Under the pieces are notes generated by a model. The model ran no database searches. It was not told the origin of the DNA and saw only the letters and a program-made list of their open reading frames with translations. From Mycteria americana (taxonomy: Eukaryota > Chordata > Aves > Ciconiiformes > Ciconiidae), in the NCBI RefSeq assembly GCF_035582795.1, contig NC_134366.1:152691519-152755518 (forward strand): a stretch of DNA of 64,000 nt, written 5' to 3'. Shown here piece after piece: positions 23,601-33,141 of this stretch; position 1 is the stretch's first letter; each line of letters opens with the position of its first letter. Both the position numbers and the translations under genes were made by a program.

Positions 23601-26600
23601 GTTAGGTGCAGTTTGAAGGTTAAACACTTCAACTTCCTAAATCAAAATCAGTTTCAACTTCCAATACATTGCATACCTCTTCCAGCTGAAGCTCTGAACC
23701 CGTGAAGCCCCCACCAATATCCAACATGTTCATCTTAAAGCCAAATTCTTCCTAAAATGCATAGACAGAACATAAGTACATGGACAACTGTAACTGTAAA
23801 AATATTTTTTGTTGCTCCTTACTGTGGTTGTTTTCTCTGTACTTATACTTGTCACAGCTAATACACTAACTGCAATAATAAGAGTAAAAAGATTTGCAGT
23901 CTTCTCTATTTAGTTTACGAGCTTCTCATTTATAGGAAGACAGATGTTCAGAGATGGGATTTTTGAATTTTGCAATATGAGAAATACACATAGAACACTA
24001 AGACTCACATGAGTCATCTGAAGCATCCGACAAATCCATTCTTCTTCATCCAAATTTGGATATCCCCCCACCCAATATGACACCTTTAATTCTTATGATG
24101 CTTAGTTATTAATCTCAGAAATCACATGCACCAAGTTAGTGGTTACATCACGATAAATGCCAGCACACAAATGTTTAATATTTTATTATAACTTAAAAAT
24201 ATCAACTGTGTATTTGCAGGACTGAGATTTGAATTTCAAAAAGCCTTTACCAAAAGGGGGAAACTAATTTTTCATTTGAAAAGAGCATACAAGGCTACTG
24301 CCTGTCAGTGGGACAGTATTCATCAACCTTTGTCCACAACTAGGATTACAAAGTTTGTTTACCTCTACCACACGTCTCACAATGGAGTATTTAGTGCCTT
24401 GGACTAACACTAAACTAAAAGTTCCATTTCCCACATTGATGTATTTTGGAAATAACATAGTTGGCTTGTTAGTATGATTAGAATAGAATGGATCCTCTAC
24501 TGTAGCAATTGTATGTGTGTATATATCTACTTACAGCCATGTCAAACACACACCGGGCATCAGATATAGCATGAATGTACGTTTGCAGTTCCTTGCAAGA
24601 GCCTGAAACGTGAAATCTGAAAGAAATAAAAACCACAGTTAATACACTGAACCGTGCAGCTTTCAGACGAAGCAAACTGTTTCACCATCTAAAGCAGCAA
24701 TAGAAGTAATTCATTCCCAAGTGGCTCAAGACAAGCTTGCGTGATAACATAGTAACTGTGCCAGGAATAAGCTCAGAAGATGATTGCTTTCTATTCTGTT
24801 GGAGTTGTACTTGAGCTCTGTCTTGCTTTTAATGCCAAGAATGTCCTACAATATTCTCATCTTTAAGAAATAACAAATTTACTGAACCTTTCAGTCTTCA
24901 CTATTAAAGTGGTTAAAATTTTTTCTTCAGTGGGTGCCAATGCTAACACAGTACGTGTATACAGTCTCCCCTCTCGTCCTACTTTTGTGTTGCCTTGCCT
25001 ATATACCCTTTCTCCTGGGCCATCCATTTTCCTTCCCAAAGCTAAGGCTGTATTGTGCACACTATCTACTCTCTCCAACATCTGGGAGAGGGAGAGTAGA
25101 GGTGTGTCCCACTGCCACCCTGTTCTGAAGCCTCTTCACTCCAGGCCAGGTCCTAGTTTCATAGCAAGACTGAACAGGCTGGTGAGCAGGTCATTAGAAG
25201 CAGAAAAGTACTAATGCCTCCCACGAGCTCCTGAATCCCCTCTGGTTCCTTCTTCAAAAGGTTTAAGTAGTGCCATAATACTGGTAGTAACTGAGGTGCT
25301 AAAACAAGTGCCAACATTCCCATAGGCTTCCTAAAGACTAGTATGGTCTGCTGGTTCTGGATAGACCATACACATACCCACCTGAGCCACGATGCTCTCT
25401 ACTCCAAGTCTACTCTTTTAAGGAATGCCATTTTGAGGCAAAGGTCACTTTTTAAACTTACTTGCATGAATCCACATGTGGATTTTAGTTGTTTTTTTTT
25501 TTTTTTTTTTAATAAAGAAAATGCACAAAAGCCATGTGATTTTTGTTAAAGTTAGTTTAGCCATTATATAAGAGAGGTACATTTTCTCGGTCGTATCATC
25601 TAATTTTTAAATACATTTGTCATTTGTAATGATTATAGTACATTTATGCTTTAATTTAACATCAAACAGATTTACATCAAAACAACTGTGGATTAAATCC
25701 TCAAAATCTGGTTTCCATTTTAAATACTTTTTTACTGTCTTGATGACCCACCCTCTTTTACTTGTTTGGTTGCCTTCTTAAAACATTCATGAGCATGTGA
25801 TCCATTAGTAGCTGAAGGTAGCCAGAACAAAGACTTGTCCATGCATTTTTCCTCCATACAGTAAAATCTTTGGCAAACTTCAAATTAAAATACCACAGAT
25901 CATTTGGAAGCTCTCAGAACACTAGGATTCATTCCTGCCATCCACAAGTCAAAAACTTATATAAGTATTAAGTCTTGATATGATCAGAGAGTGACACAGG
26001 ACCTAACTCTTAGAAAATCCAACCCCACGTTCACCTTGTTCCAAGTCTGTCCAAGCTATCCCATGCTATACTAGCACCTTATTTATTGCTGGAAAAATAC
26101 AAATCAAGTTACCATGGAAGTTCAAGAGCACAGCTAGAAAACAGGATAACCTTCTAAACTTTGCTTTTAAGTTGACAGAAGGATTTCTGATACTCTATTT
26201 CAAATTGCTTTGATGTCTGTAATAGTTACTTTGTTTCACACAATTTTTTGCTTGGACATTAGTGCTTTGCTTGCAAGCAAAAACTCATGATCCAAAGTAG
26301 TTTTTTTTTTTTAAACCCCTGTAAAATAGTGCCAAAAGGGGGAAAAAATTCTTTTGTATTCTACGTCTTGAGTACATCACACAAACAGCTGCTCAGCCAG
26401 CAGAGAACAATAACGTTACTCACTTGACACCAACTATTTGGACTCCCAACTCCTTAGCACATTCCATGAGGTGCCTACAGCTCTTCAGGGTGGTGCCAAA
26501 CTTCATATTCATCTCCTCATCAGCAGTAATGTCTTCTGTGGCAATGTGCAGTAAGAGCCTAAGAGAAGGGGAAGATGATTGGGGCAGTTGGTTTACATCA

Positions 26601-29600
26601 TCAGCACATGTGAAGCCTGAAGACTGTCAGAAGTGTGTTGATTATGTTGTCAGTACTCCAGCTCCATCGATGGATGAATCAAGTGAACCTAATAAAAACA
26701 ATCCTGTACAGAGAAAAAACTAGCAATTAGGGGCTAAAACATGGAGCCAACAAGGACAAGGGATTTCGAAATGCAGCAACTAAGACTCTTTTGTAGCAGC
26801 AAGAGTCTGTTGAGTGCTGTAATAAAAGAGAATGTTACCATCTAATAAAGTATACTTCCTCGTAAAACCATTAAGACTGTAATATGCTTTTCCCATCTCT
26901 GTCCTCCTTTCTAGCCAAGAGAGAGCATGGAGATTCCCCTTCAGTCAGTCACGTATCAGATTTGGTTAAACTCAGCATCTGGAGAACACCAGGCTGACAC
27001 ACTGAAAGCACAACCTGGCCACATCCCTCCACCTCCCCTCCTGGCTGAGCACGTGGACTGTAGATGGGTGGGGGTGTCAGTCCATTCCCTGCCCCTTCTT
27101 CCAGGGCACTTGTGGAGCAGGGAGGCAATGAGTACCATCTCTTACAGTCTTATACAGTGAGACAGCTTCCTCCCTCCGGTCAAAGCCTCATTCTGGGTAG
27201 GTTTGGCAAACTGCAGTGCCAGTGTTGACAGTTTTCTACATTAAGGTAACACTTGAGTGGCAAAGGCATGTTCACATCGAAACCTCTAGAGGTATACCCC
27301 CAAAACTCACAAATTGAAACTGCTGTCCACTAAGAAAGTCAAAGTCACTGGCTCCCCCCCGCCCCCAGTAAAGATCACTTAATTAGCTATGTGGTAAACT
27401 AGACAGAAGTTGTGTCATGACATACATGCAGACTGCACAGAGCACGTTACAGTTAACCAAGATGGAGAGCATAAACAAGTGACAGAAGCTCAGCATCCAA
27501 AGTGAAATAGTTCTTTTCAAGACATGCAACAAGCAAAACTCAGCCTAGCCACTACAAAATACATGTTGGCCTAACAGCTACCTTAACTTCTAAAAGCCCT
27601 TTCCAAATGTCTCATCACGTGTTTAAAATGCATTTTGTAAAGAGCAAAAAAACTCTAAGTTCTCACACAGGTTGCCCAGCAATCCTTGTTAATTTTAATT
27701 TATACCACTTCATCTTGAGAAACCGTGACTAGCCTCTCATTTCCTGCTTCTCCACCTGCACAGACAATTCTGTTCAAGAAATCTGTAGTCAAACAGTATT
27801 TTGTAAAGCATTTGGAACAAGTGCTAGATATAACAAAAAACTGTCAAAAATTAAACTCTTTAAAATGTAAAAAAAATTCAAATCCATAATGCTATGGTTT
27901 GTACCCTCACATTAAGATTAGACAAAACCATTTCTTAAAGACATCCAATGTTAAATTTTACTGATGAATTGTTATGGCAGCATTATAAGTGAATCAAGAC
28001 ATTTTTCTAGTGCAAACCACTGAAAAAGTGCAATTCTGATTTCTAGAAATCTAGTAGGATTCTTCTTCCTGGGTTTCAGGCAGTTAGAGCAGGGCTAGAG
28101 GATGATGTGTGTTTTTAGAGTTTGGGTTTTTTGTTTATTTTTAAGGAAGCACTGATGCTTGTAACAACCATGCCTCTACTGGAGCTCTTAGGACACCAGC
28201 AACCTTAGAAGTTAAACTTTGCCTGGAAAAATCCAAAGGTATAAAGAAATGAAAGACAAAGCACTCCTTTCTGACATTTCTCCTCTTTCTTAAAAAAAAA
28301 AAAAAAAAAAAATTGCAATCATTCAAGTTACTAAGACTTCCAAAGGCAGAAATATCAATTATGAAGAGACACCCACCCATTACTGAGTTTACTGCAGAAA
28401 GTTACAAGAATTTTTAAAAAATGAGAAAGAGAATTACAGCTTTCTAAGCAGGATTTCCTCAGCCAAAGTGTAATTAGCTTCATCTACAAAAAGACAACCT
28501 AGCTATAACAACCACACATAGGAAGAACAAGGCTATATGAAGGCTTTGACTTTTTGAAACTATGCCAAGAGAAAGAAGAAAACTCAGACTTGTCACTTCA
28601 GCATCAAAGTTTTAATGACCTGAATAAGAGAATTCTAATAAAACAAGCAAACAAATCTCTACCCAGTAGGAGAGCTGGAGATCAGGTTTCTAGAAAATTT
28701 AGATGGCAAACTGCAGTTCTTCTGTAGAAATTGAGTTTCTTGTCCTTAGTAAACAGGAACTTCTCAAATACTAAGAGTATGGGATCCTTAAAAAGAAGTA
28801 AAGAGTTTATGTTGTTTTTCTCCAGCTCATGAAACTCCTTCATTCTGTCTCCCCGCTTTACAATTTCTCTAGCTCAAGAAAAACCTGCATCCTAACTTCT
28901 GTTGCTGTGGATGTTACAAGAGACAACATCTTCTACAAGAGGCTGTTAGACTCAAGGAAATAAATCAATGTAAAAACTAACAAAACACTAAAAACACCAG
29001 TGGTAACTGGTAAAACACTAATGATGTAAGAGACAGCTTTAGCACTGCTAAGGCTTTCAACTGCACGGAGTATGTCAAGGCCAAGATTTTACACACAGAA
29101 TTATTTATCATAGATAAGATACTTTGCACAGGAAGTACTCTCCAGTATGCAAAGTACTGACAGGCTTCCATGAGGATGAAGTGTAATCACTAGCAACAGC
29201 AATATTGACTCTCGAGGTAGTCTTAAAAAAAAAAAAAAAAAAAAAAGATAATAACCAGGTGGGATAAGCAGAGTCTCCAGATTCTGTCGAGTTCAGTATC
29301 TTCCCAAGTCTACAACTATGGCCACAGTTTTGGGAAAAGACATGCCACTTTAATAAGGACTGTCTAGAACCAAGGGCTTTGTAAAGGATGTCAGGAATTC
29401 AGTTTCTTAGTGCACTCTGATGACATCTGTGGGAAGCTATACCTCATTAATCACTGAAAAGTACTGTAACATTCACCGCAGCTCCAACTCCAAATTTCTT
29501 AAAGGTGTGGCCGACAGCCAATTCCTATGTGAGGGACATGACACTTAATGACATGAGCACCTACCAGTCCAAAAGAGACCACGATACATTGGCAGCAATA

Positions 29601-32600
29601 AAATTCTCATATGTAACAACCAGAACATCAGCTTTGATCACTTCTCTACAGGAAGCATCTGGGCCAATACTGATGTGAGTAAAAATAGAACTGGAGTCAA
29701 ATTTCTCACTGTTTTAATAGTGGGGAAATACCTGTAGGCATATTTAGTAGACCTGCAGAGCATGCCCAAACCCTAGATGGGACACGATGCACATTTGTTG
29801 ATGGTCTCAGCCCTGACTTCAGCTGAAGCCACTAATAATTCAAACAGAATACCCTGAAAGAAACACTGAAGCCATGAGCAGGAGGAAGACTGTACTTGCA
29901 GATGACGAGTGACAGAATTCTGAGGTTTAATCACCAAAACCTTCACATGAAGATTGCCCTATGAAATCAAAATGCAAGATTTCTCCCAAAACAAGGGCCT
30001 TACGATCGTATTAGGAAGCTGAGACCCAGTAGGGAAAAAGTTGCAAAAAAGCTACCTTCAAGAGAGACATCAGAGCAGAGAAAAATAGATACAAGTGAAT
30101 TGTATTAAATAAGTCATGTACCTTGCTTGCAACTCAAACAGCCCAGAATACAAGCAAAATTAAATTTCCACCACATAAAAAGCAAAACCAGAATTTTGAC
30201 ACTTACTTAGCATTTGGATGGTTACGTGCAATTTTCTTCAGCTCAATATCATTGTCACAAGTCATGATGTTTATCCCAGCTTTCGCTGCATACTTTATCT
30301 GAGAAGCTTGCTTGCAAGGATTTGTATATATAATGTTTTCAGGAGAAATGCCCAGGTCTTGTACCAATGCCATTTCAGACTGAAAAACAGGAGCATACCA
30401 GCGTTTGACAGTCCAGTGCACTACCTTTACTGAATTTTTATTAGACATGCTCTAGTACTGGAGTAAATAGTCAAATACACTAAAGAGAAAACTATCCACT
30501 GCTGCTAGGGTGGAAGTATAGATTTGCAACAGCCAGTTACACAGGAGTTCACAACTTAAATTATATTATATATAACCATGGCACTTCATACCAAAAAGCT
30601 GATTTTAAAACAGCAGACAGATGGAAGAAAATAAGGCACACAGATACACAGAAAACAAAAACTTACTTTACTGGAACATGCAAATCCAACACCAAGGGTT
30701 CCCAAAATTTCAAGTACACCTGGAGTAGAATTGCATCTTACAGGATAAAATGGTTTTATTGGTGCCATCACGTTCTGCCATTGTCTGTTCTTCTTTACAA
30801 GCTTTCCAAGATCGCCAACAAAAAATGCTCTTTTTCCAGTCTAAAAAAGGAAAAATAGGAAAATAAAATGTCTGAAATTATGTTTTGACAGCATAATATT
30901 TGACCCACAAATACCCCATGAAACAAAGTCTTGAAGAATTATGTACATTTTTTTCATCCTGCTATTAACTTTTAGTTTTGACCTTGAACAATCCTCTCAT
31001 TTCTACTTTCATCTAGCAATTTGAACTAGTTTAAAAAAAAAGTCAAAGGCAATACCTACCACTTCAGAGATATTGTGAATGCTATTTAGACAATATTCTG
31101 AGATTCCTGAACAAGAGATACTACTTAAATGTCAAATGCTGATTTTATCTAAAAATACAGATTAGGTTACAAATATCTTCCAATTTTCTATTTTCAGAAG
31201 TCTGCAACTTTTTGGAGGAAGAAAATCCACTGGGACGAAAGCTTCCACAGTCTTAACATAATTTATAGCTTATTATACAAGGAATAAAATCTAATCCACT
31301 ACCATTATTTTAACATCTAGCTAATAGCTCATTTTACTGAAAATTTGCTTGATAGTATTTTAATTCAGGAAGTCAAGTTTGAGACTGTTCTCCACATCTT
31401 GTGAAGCACAAAGTTCAAACAGAATTTTAAGAATTAAGCTCAGTGTGTTAAGGTTGCGGAGTCAAGTACATAATCTTCAAGAAAATGCACACACACTTTT
31501 CTGGAAATTGTTAACAGTCCCCCCTTGTGACTCTGTTACCATAGTCTTTCTTGATATCAAGTCACGATGTGGATGTAGTGGATTGAAATCCAAACAGATC
31601 ATTCTATATTTGTTTATAATGTCCACTCAGTAAAATTCCTGTAAATGAATGGCCTACTGTATATCAATTAAAGACCATCACAAAATACATGATCGATTTG
31701 AATTAAGACTGTACATCAAATGTTAATTCTAGCACTTGACTTTCACAGATATGAAACTATGTTGTGGCTTATTGTATACAACGTCTTTATTTCTGTTTAA
31801 AAAACACAAATAGAAATTCCATCGGGTGGAAGCATACTGACCCCCTGTACGGGTCACCAGCAGGAATGGGATCTGGAGCTTTAGATCCATGGCACAGGCC
31901 TCTACCCCTTGAGCTAAAGGAGTAAATGAAAGCAGCAGGAGGCAGCTATCCTCTGTGAGCCAGCCAGTGGTTGGAGACATGACATGTTGCCAGTAGTTTA
32001 CCTATTTATTTGCTAGACAGAAAAAGAATATTAGGAATCAGGATTTGGGAATCCTACACCTGAGTTCAGAAGGCCATGGGATTTAGCTATTTGCTGTACT
32101 ATCGTTGAGCACTTGCATTTGAACATTAGTTCTCCTAAACCAAGGGAAAAGTGAACAACTCATAACTATAGCATATTAAGGATACAGTATTTGCTTAATG
32201 AAACTTCTTTTTTTTTTTTAAAAAAAAGCGCTCTTTCTTTCTACAATCTTGTCTATAAAACAAAGGCTGCAACACCTTCCTGCCTCTTAAGAAGTGAGCG
32301 AAGCCTTATTCGATAAAACTGTTATTGTATACACAGAATTGTTTAAGTTTCTTTCCAGTAGATTGCTAAACCTTAATAGCTTTTAGACCAGTTTATTTTC
32401 TTGAAAAAAAAAGGTAGCACCTCACAATATCCTCGTACCCATATTTCCAACAGAGAGAAGGGTAATGGGAAGACGTATAACCATACAACTGTGATCGACC
32501 ACAGAAATTTTAAACATGGCTTTAAACTGGCTCAGCATACATATCTGTCTAAACTTTGGCATATTTTTAGGGAAGGAGAAAAAAAAAGTTTCTAACTCAG

Positions 32601-33045
32601 CAATATCCACTTGCCCACTTTCAGGTTCCTGGTCTACACCCCACGGATAATAAGATCTCTTCAAGCAATGAGATGGGAACCTGTATTTAACTACATCAGC
32701 AAGATTACTTTCCTGCTAGCCACGCTCAGGGAGGTAACAATTGCTGCCCATATTTCCCCAACAGAATCCAGCCCAAGACAAACAAACAGGAAAGAAGTAG
32801 AATTAGAAGAGGAACTACTTTATAAGGTGAGCTTTAGCCGACTGTTCCTCTGTTGCTCTCAGCTCATCAGTGCTAAATACCTTGACCTAGTTTGAAGACT
32901 TAGAGAACTAAACCAGAAGATTTGGAAAACTTATAAAACTTACATGAGTGTGTTCATAAATACAGTTGTCAATAACATCTGCAAGAGTAGCTCCTTCATC
33001 CAACAGGCCAATGGAGTAATTTGCATCCTCAAGAAATCCTTTCAT
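20513..33045 (-). CDS. AZIN1: AZIN1, antizyme inhibitor 1 (10 coding exons, 450 aa)
   Basis: Antizyme inhibitor 1 is a catalytically inactive homologue of ornithine decarboxylase (ODC). It binds antizyme more tightly than ODC does, so it frees ODC from degradation and raises polyamine synthesis and uptake. Ten exons (coding parts 102, 174, 173, 135, 82, 75, 166, 119, 215 and 112 bp; total 1353 bp) join in frame with GT-AG introns to 450 residues; human AZIN1 has 448. Visible features are the DIGGGFTG glycine loop (233-240), the antizyme-binding stretch with Lys125 and Lys140, and WGPSCDELD around Cys360. ODC residues Lys69, Asp88, Arg154, Arg277 and Tyr389 are replaced by Arg69, Ala88, His154, Phe274 and Gly. 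The protein ends in ...RFSTAA, without the C-terminal ODC degron. AZIN2 and ODC1 fit less well because the sequence follows AZIN1 throughout. Family function is established knowledge; the exon model is read directly from the sequence. Confidence 0.97.
20625..21267 (-). other. AZIN1 intron 11
   Basis: A 643-bp GT-AG intron. It contains an 18-A tract at 21111-21128 on the plus strand. No other feature is seen. Confidence 0.9.
21268..21482 (-). CDS. AZIN1: AZIN1 exon 11 (region of the mammalian RNA-editing site)
   Basis: This 215-bp exon covers residues 343-413 plus two bases of Trp414 ([19 protein letters not shown] to YYMMSFSD-W). Its acceptor ends tctag and its donor is GATTG|gtaaga. It keeps the ODC-like cysteine (Cys360). 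The codon equivalent to the A-to-I edited human Ser367 is AAC (Asn369) at 21402-21404. Confidence 0.96.
21659..21777 (-). CDS. AZIN1: AZIN1 exon 10
   Basis: This 119-bp exon starts by completing a Val codon and runs to residue 342 ([19 protein letters not shown] to IPEVHK). It has acceptor ttttacttccag and donor CACAAG|gtgagt. It encodes the start of the C-terminal sheet domain. The EQTRNDDEP stretch is the least conserved part compared with human. Confidence 0.96.
21778..22346 (-). other. AZIN1 intron 9
   Basis: A 569-bp AT-rich GT-AG intron. No repeat or RNA gene is recognised. Intron 10 (21483-21658) is only 176 bp. Confidence 0.9.
22347..22512 (-). CDS. AZIN1: AZIN1 exon 9
   Basis: This 166-bp exon covers residues 248-302 plus one base ([18 protein letters not shown] to KLLPSG). 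It has acceptor atttcctag and donor TGGAG|gtaagg. The AEPGFYYV segment has Phe274 where ODC has Arg277, a phosphate-contacting residue; human AZIN1 also lacks the arginine. Confidence 0.96.
22513..23676 (-). other. AZIN1 intron 8
   Basis: A 1164-bp AT-rich intron. Short open frames on the plus strand have no coding features. Nothing else is recognised. Confidence 0.9.
23677..23751 (-). CDS. AZIN1: AZIN1 exon 8 (glycine loop)
   Basis: This 75-bp, 25-codon exon covers residues 223-247 ([18 protein letters not shown] to LQLEE), phase 0, with acceptor gcattttag and donor GAG|gtatgc. It holds the GGG loop at 235-237, at the same numbers as the ODC phosphate-binding glycines. Confidence 0.96.
23752..24534 (-). 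other. AZIN1 intron 7
   Basis: A 783-bp AT-rich intron with no recognised element. Confidence 0.9.
24535..24616 (-). CDS. AZIN1: AZIN1 exon 7
   Basis: This 82-bp exon covers residues 195-222 ([19 protein letters not shown] to FDMA). Its acceptor is ttatttctttcag and its donor GGCT|gtaagt. His197, which stacks on the PLP ring in ODC, is retained. The 82-bp size and phase match the corresponding ODC-family exon. Confidence 0.96.
24617..26423 (-). other. AZIN1 intron 6
   Basis: A 1807-bp intron containing a 19-T tract at 25492-25510. A more GC-rich stretch at about 24930-25240 differs from its surroundings and may be an old unrecognised insertion. No coding potential is supported. Confidence 0.85.
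26424..26558 (-). CDS. AZIN1: AZIN1 exon 6
   Basis: This 135-bp exon completes Lys150 and runs to the first two bases of Lys195 ([15 protein letters not shown] to LGVQIVGV-K). It has acceptor ccttctcttag and donor GTCAA|gtgagt. His154 stands where ODC has Arg154, while Lys169 is kept. It encodes part of the TIM-barrel core. Confidence 0.96.
26559..30206 (-). other. AZIN1 intron 5
   Basis: A 3648-bp intron. It has long A tracts on the plus strand at 28292-28312 (21 A) and 29225-29246 (22 A). No repeat family is recognised. Confidence 0.88.
30207..30379 (-). CDS. AZIN1: AZIN1 exon 5 (antizyme-binding region)
   Basis: This 173-bp exon covers residues 93-149 plus the first two bases of codon 150 ([18 protein letters not shown] to RNHPNA-K). 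It has acceptor ctgtttttcag and donor GCTAA|gtaagt. It contains the segment equivalent to the ODC antizyme-binding element (about 117-140). Lys125 and Lys140, reported as important for antizyme binding by AZIN, are both present at those numbers. Confidence 0.96.
30667..30840 (-). CDS. AZIN1: AZIN1 exon 4
   Basis: This exon has 58 codons, residues 35-92 ([13 protein letters not shown] to GFACSSK), phase 0 at both ends, with an acceptor ending in tttttttag and donor AAA|gtaagt. It spans the region homologous to the ODC PLP-lysine segment. The residue aligned with ODC Lys69 is Arg69 (AGA, 30736-30738), and the one aligned with Asp88 is Ala88. Both changes argue against PLP-dependent catalysis. 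Confidence 0.96.
30841..32943 (-). other. AZIN1 intron 3
   Basis: A 2103-bp intron. It holds the tRNA-like SINE remnant listed separately near 31.84-31.93 kb. The rest is AT-rich with no recognised feature. Intron 4 (30380-30666) is 287 bp. Confidence 0.88.
31838..31926 (-). repeat. tRNA-like SINE remnant in AZIN1 intron 3
   Basis: On the minus strand the stretch reads TTTAGCTCAAGGGGTAGAGG, a good pol III A-box with a tRNA D-arm look. About 30 bases on comes AGATCCCATTCC, resembling a degraded B-box. Non-tRNA sequence follows (CTGCTGGTGACCCGTACAGG). This arrangement suggests an old tRNA-derived SINE rather than a functional tRNA. I cannot name the family. Confidence 0.45.
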
Positions 33046-33141
33046 CTCAGCCGTATTCCACAAAGCCGACAGTCATAAACCAAGAAACACAAGGGATGGG
33101 CTTCCAAGCCTTATATCCGGGTCCTTAAATTATGCAACAAA
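32944..33141 (-). CDS. AZIN1: AZIN1 exon 3 (start codon; coding 32944-33045)
   Basis: The start codon is at 33043-33045 with context GAGATGA. The 34 coding codons begin [18 protein letters not shown] and end IYEHTH, with donor CAT|gtaagt. The 5' UTR part runs up to the acceptor ttctttgtacag at 33142-33143, a good polypyrimidine acceptor. The acceptor choice is slightly less certain than the donor. The exon begins the N-terminal strand that precedes the ODC-like barrel. Confidence 0.93.
33047..33076 (-). promoter_or_regulatory. 9-codon mini-uORF ending 1 nt before the AZIN1 start codon
   Basis: In exon 3 the leader holds ATG at 33074-33076, in frame with a TGA at 33047-33049 (MTVGFVEYG, stop). 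The main ATG follows after one base (TGA-G-ATG). The first AUG a scanning ribosome meets in this exon is therefore the mini-uORF, and main-frame initiation needs leaky scanning or very short-range reinitiation. The context of the small AUG (gtttATGa, with -3 T) is weak, which favours leaky scanning. Confidence 0.75.

Noticed and set aside
31838-31926. A functional tRNA gene
   Set aside because: The anticodon and T arms do not pair properly and there is no acceptor stem, so it is better read as a SINE remnant.
20513-33045. ODC1 or AZIN2 as the identity of the minus-strand gene
   Set aside because: Catalytic residues of ODC are replaced, the C-terminal degron is missing, and residues specific to AZIN1 ([15 protein letters not shown] start) plus the PPW leader fit AZIN1.
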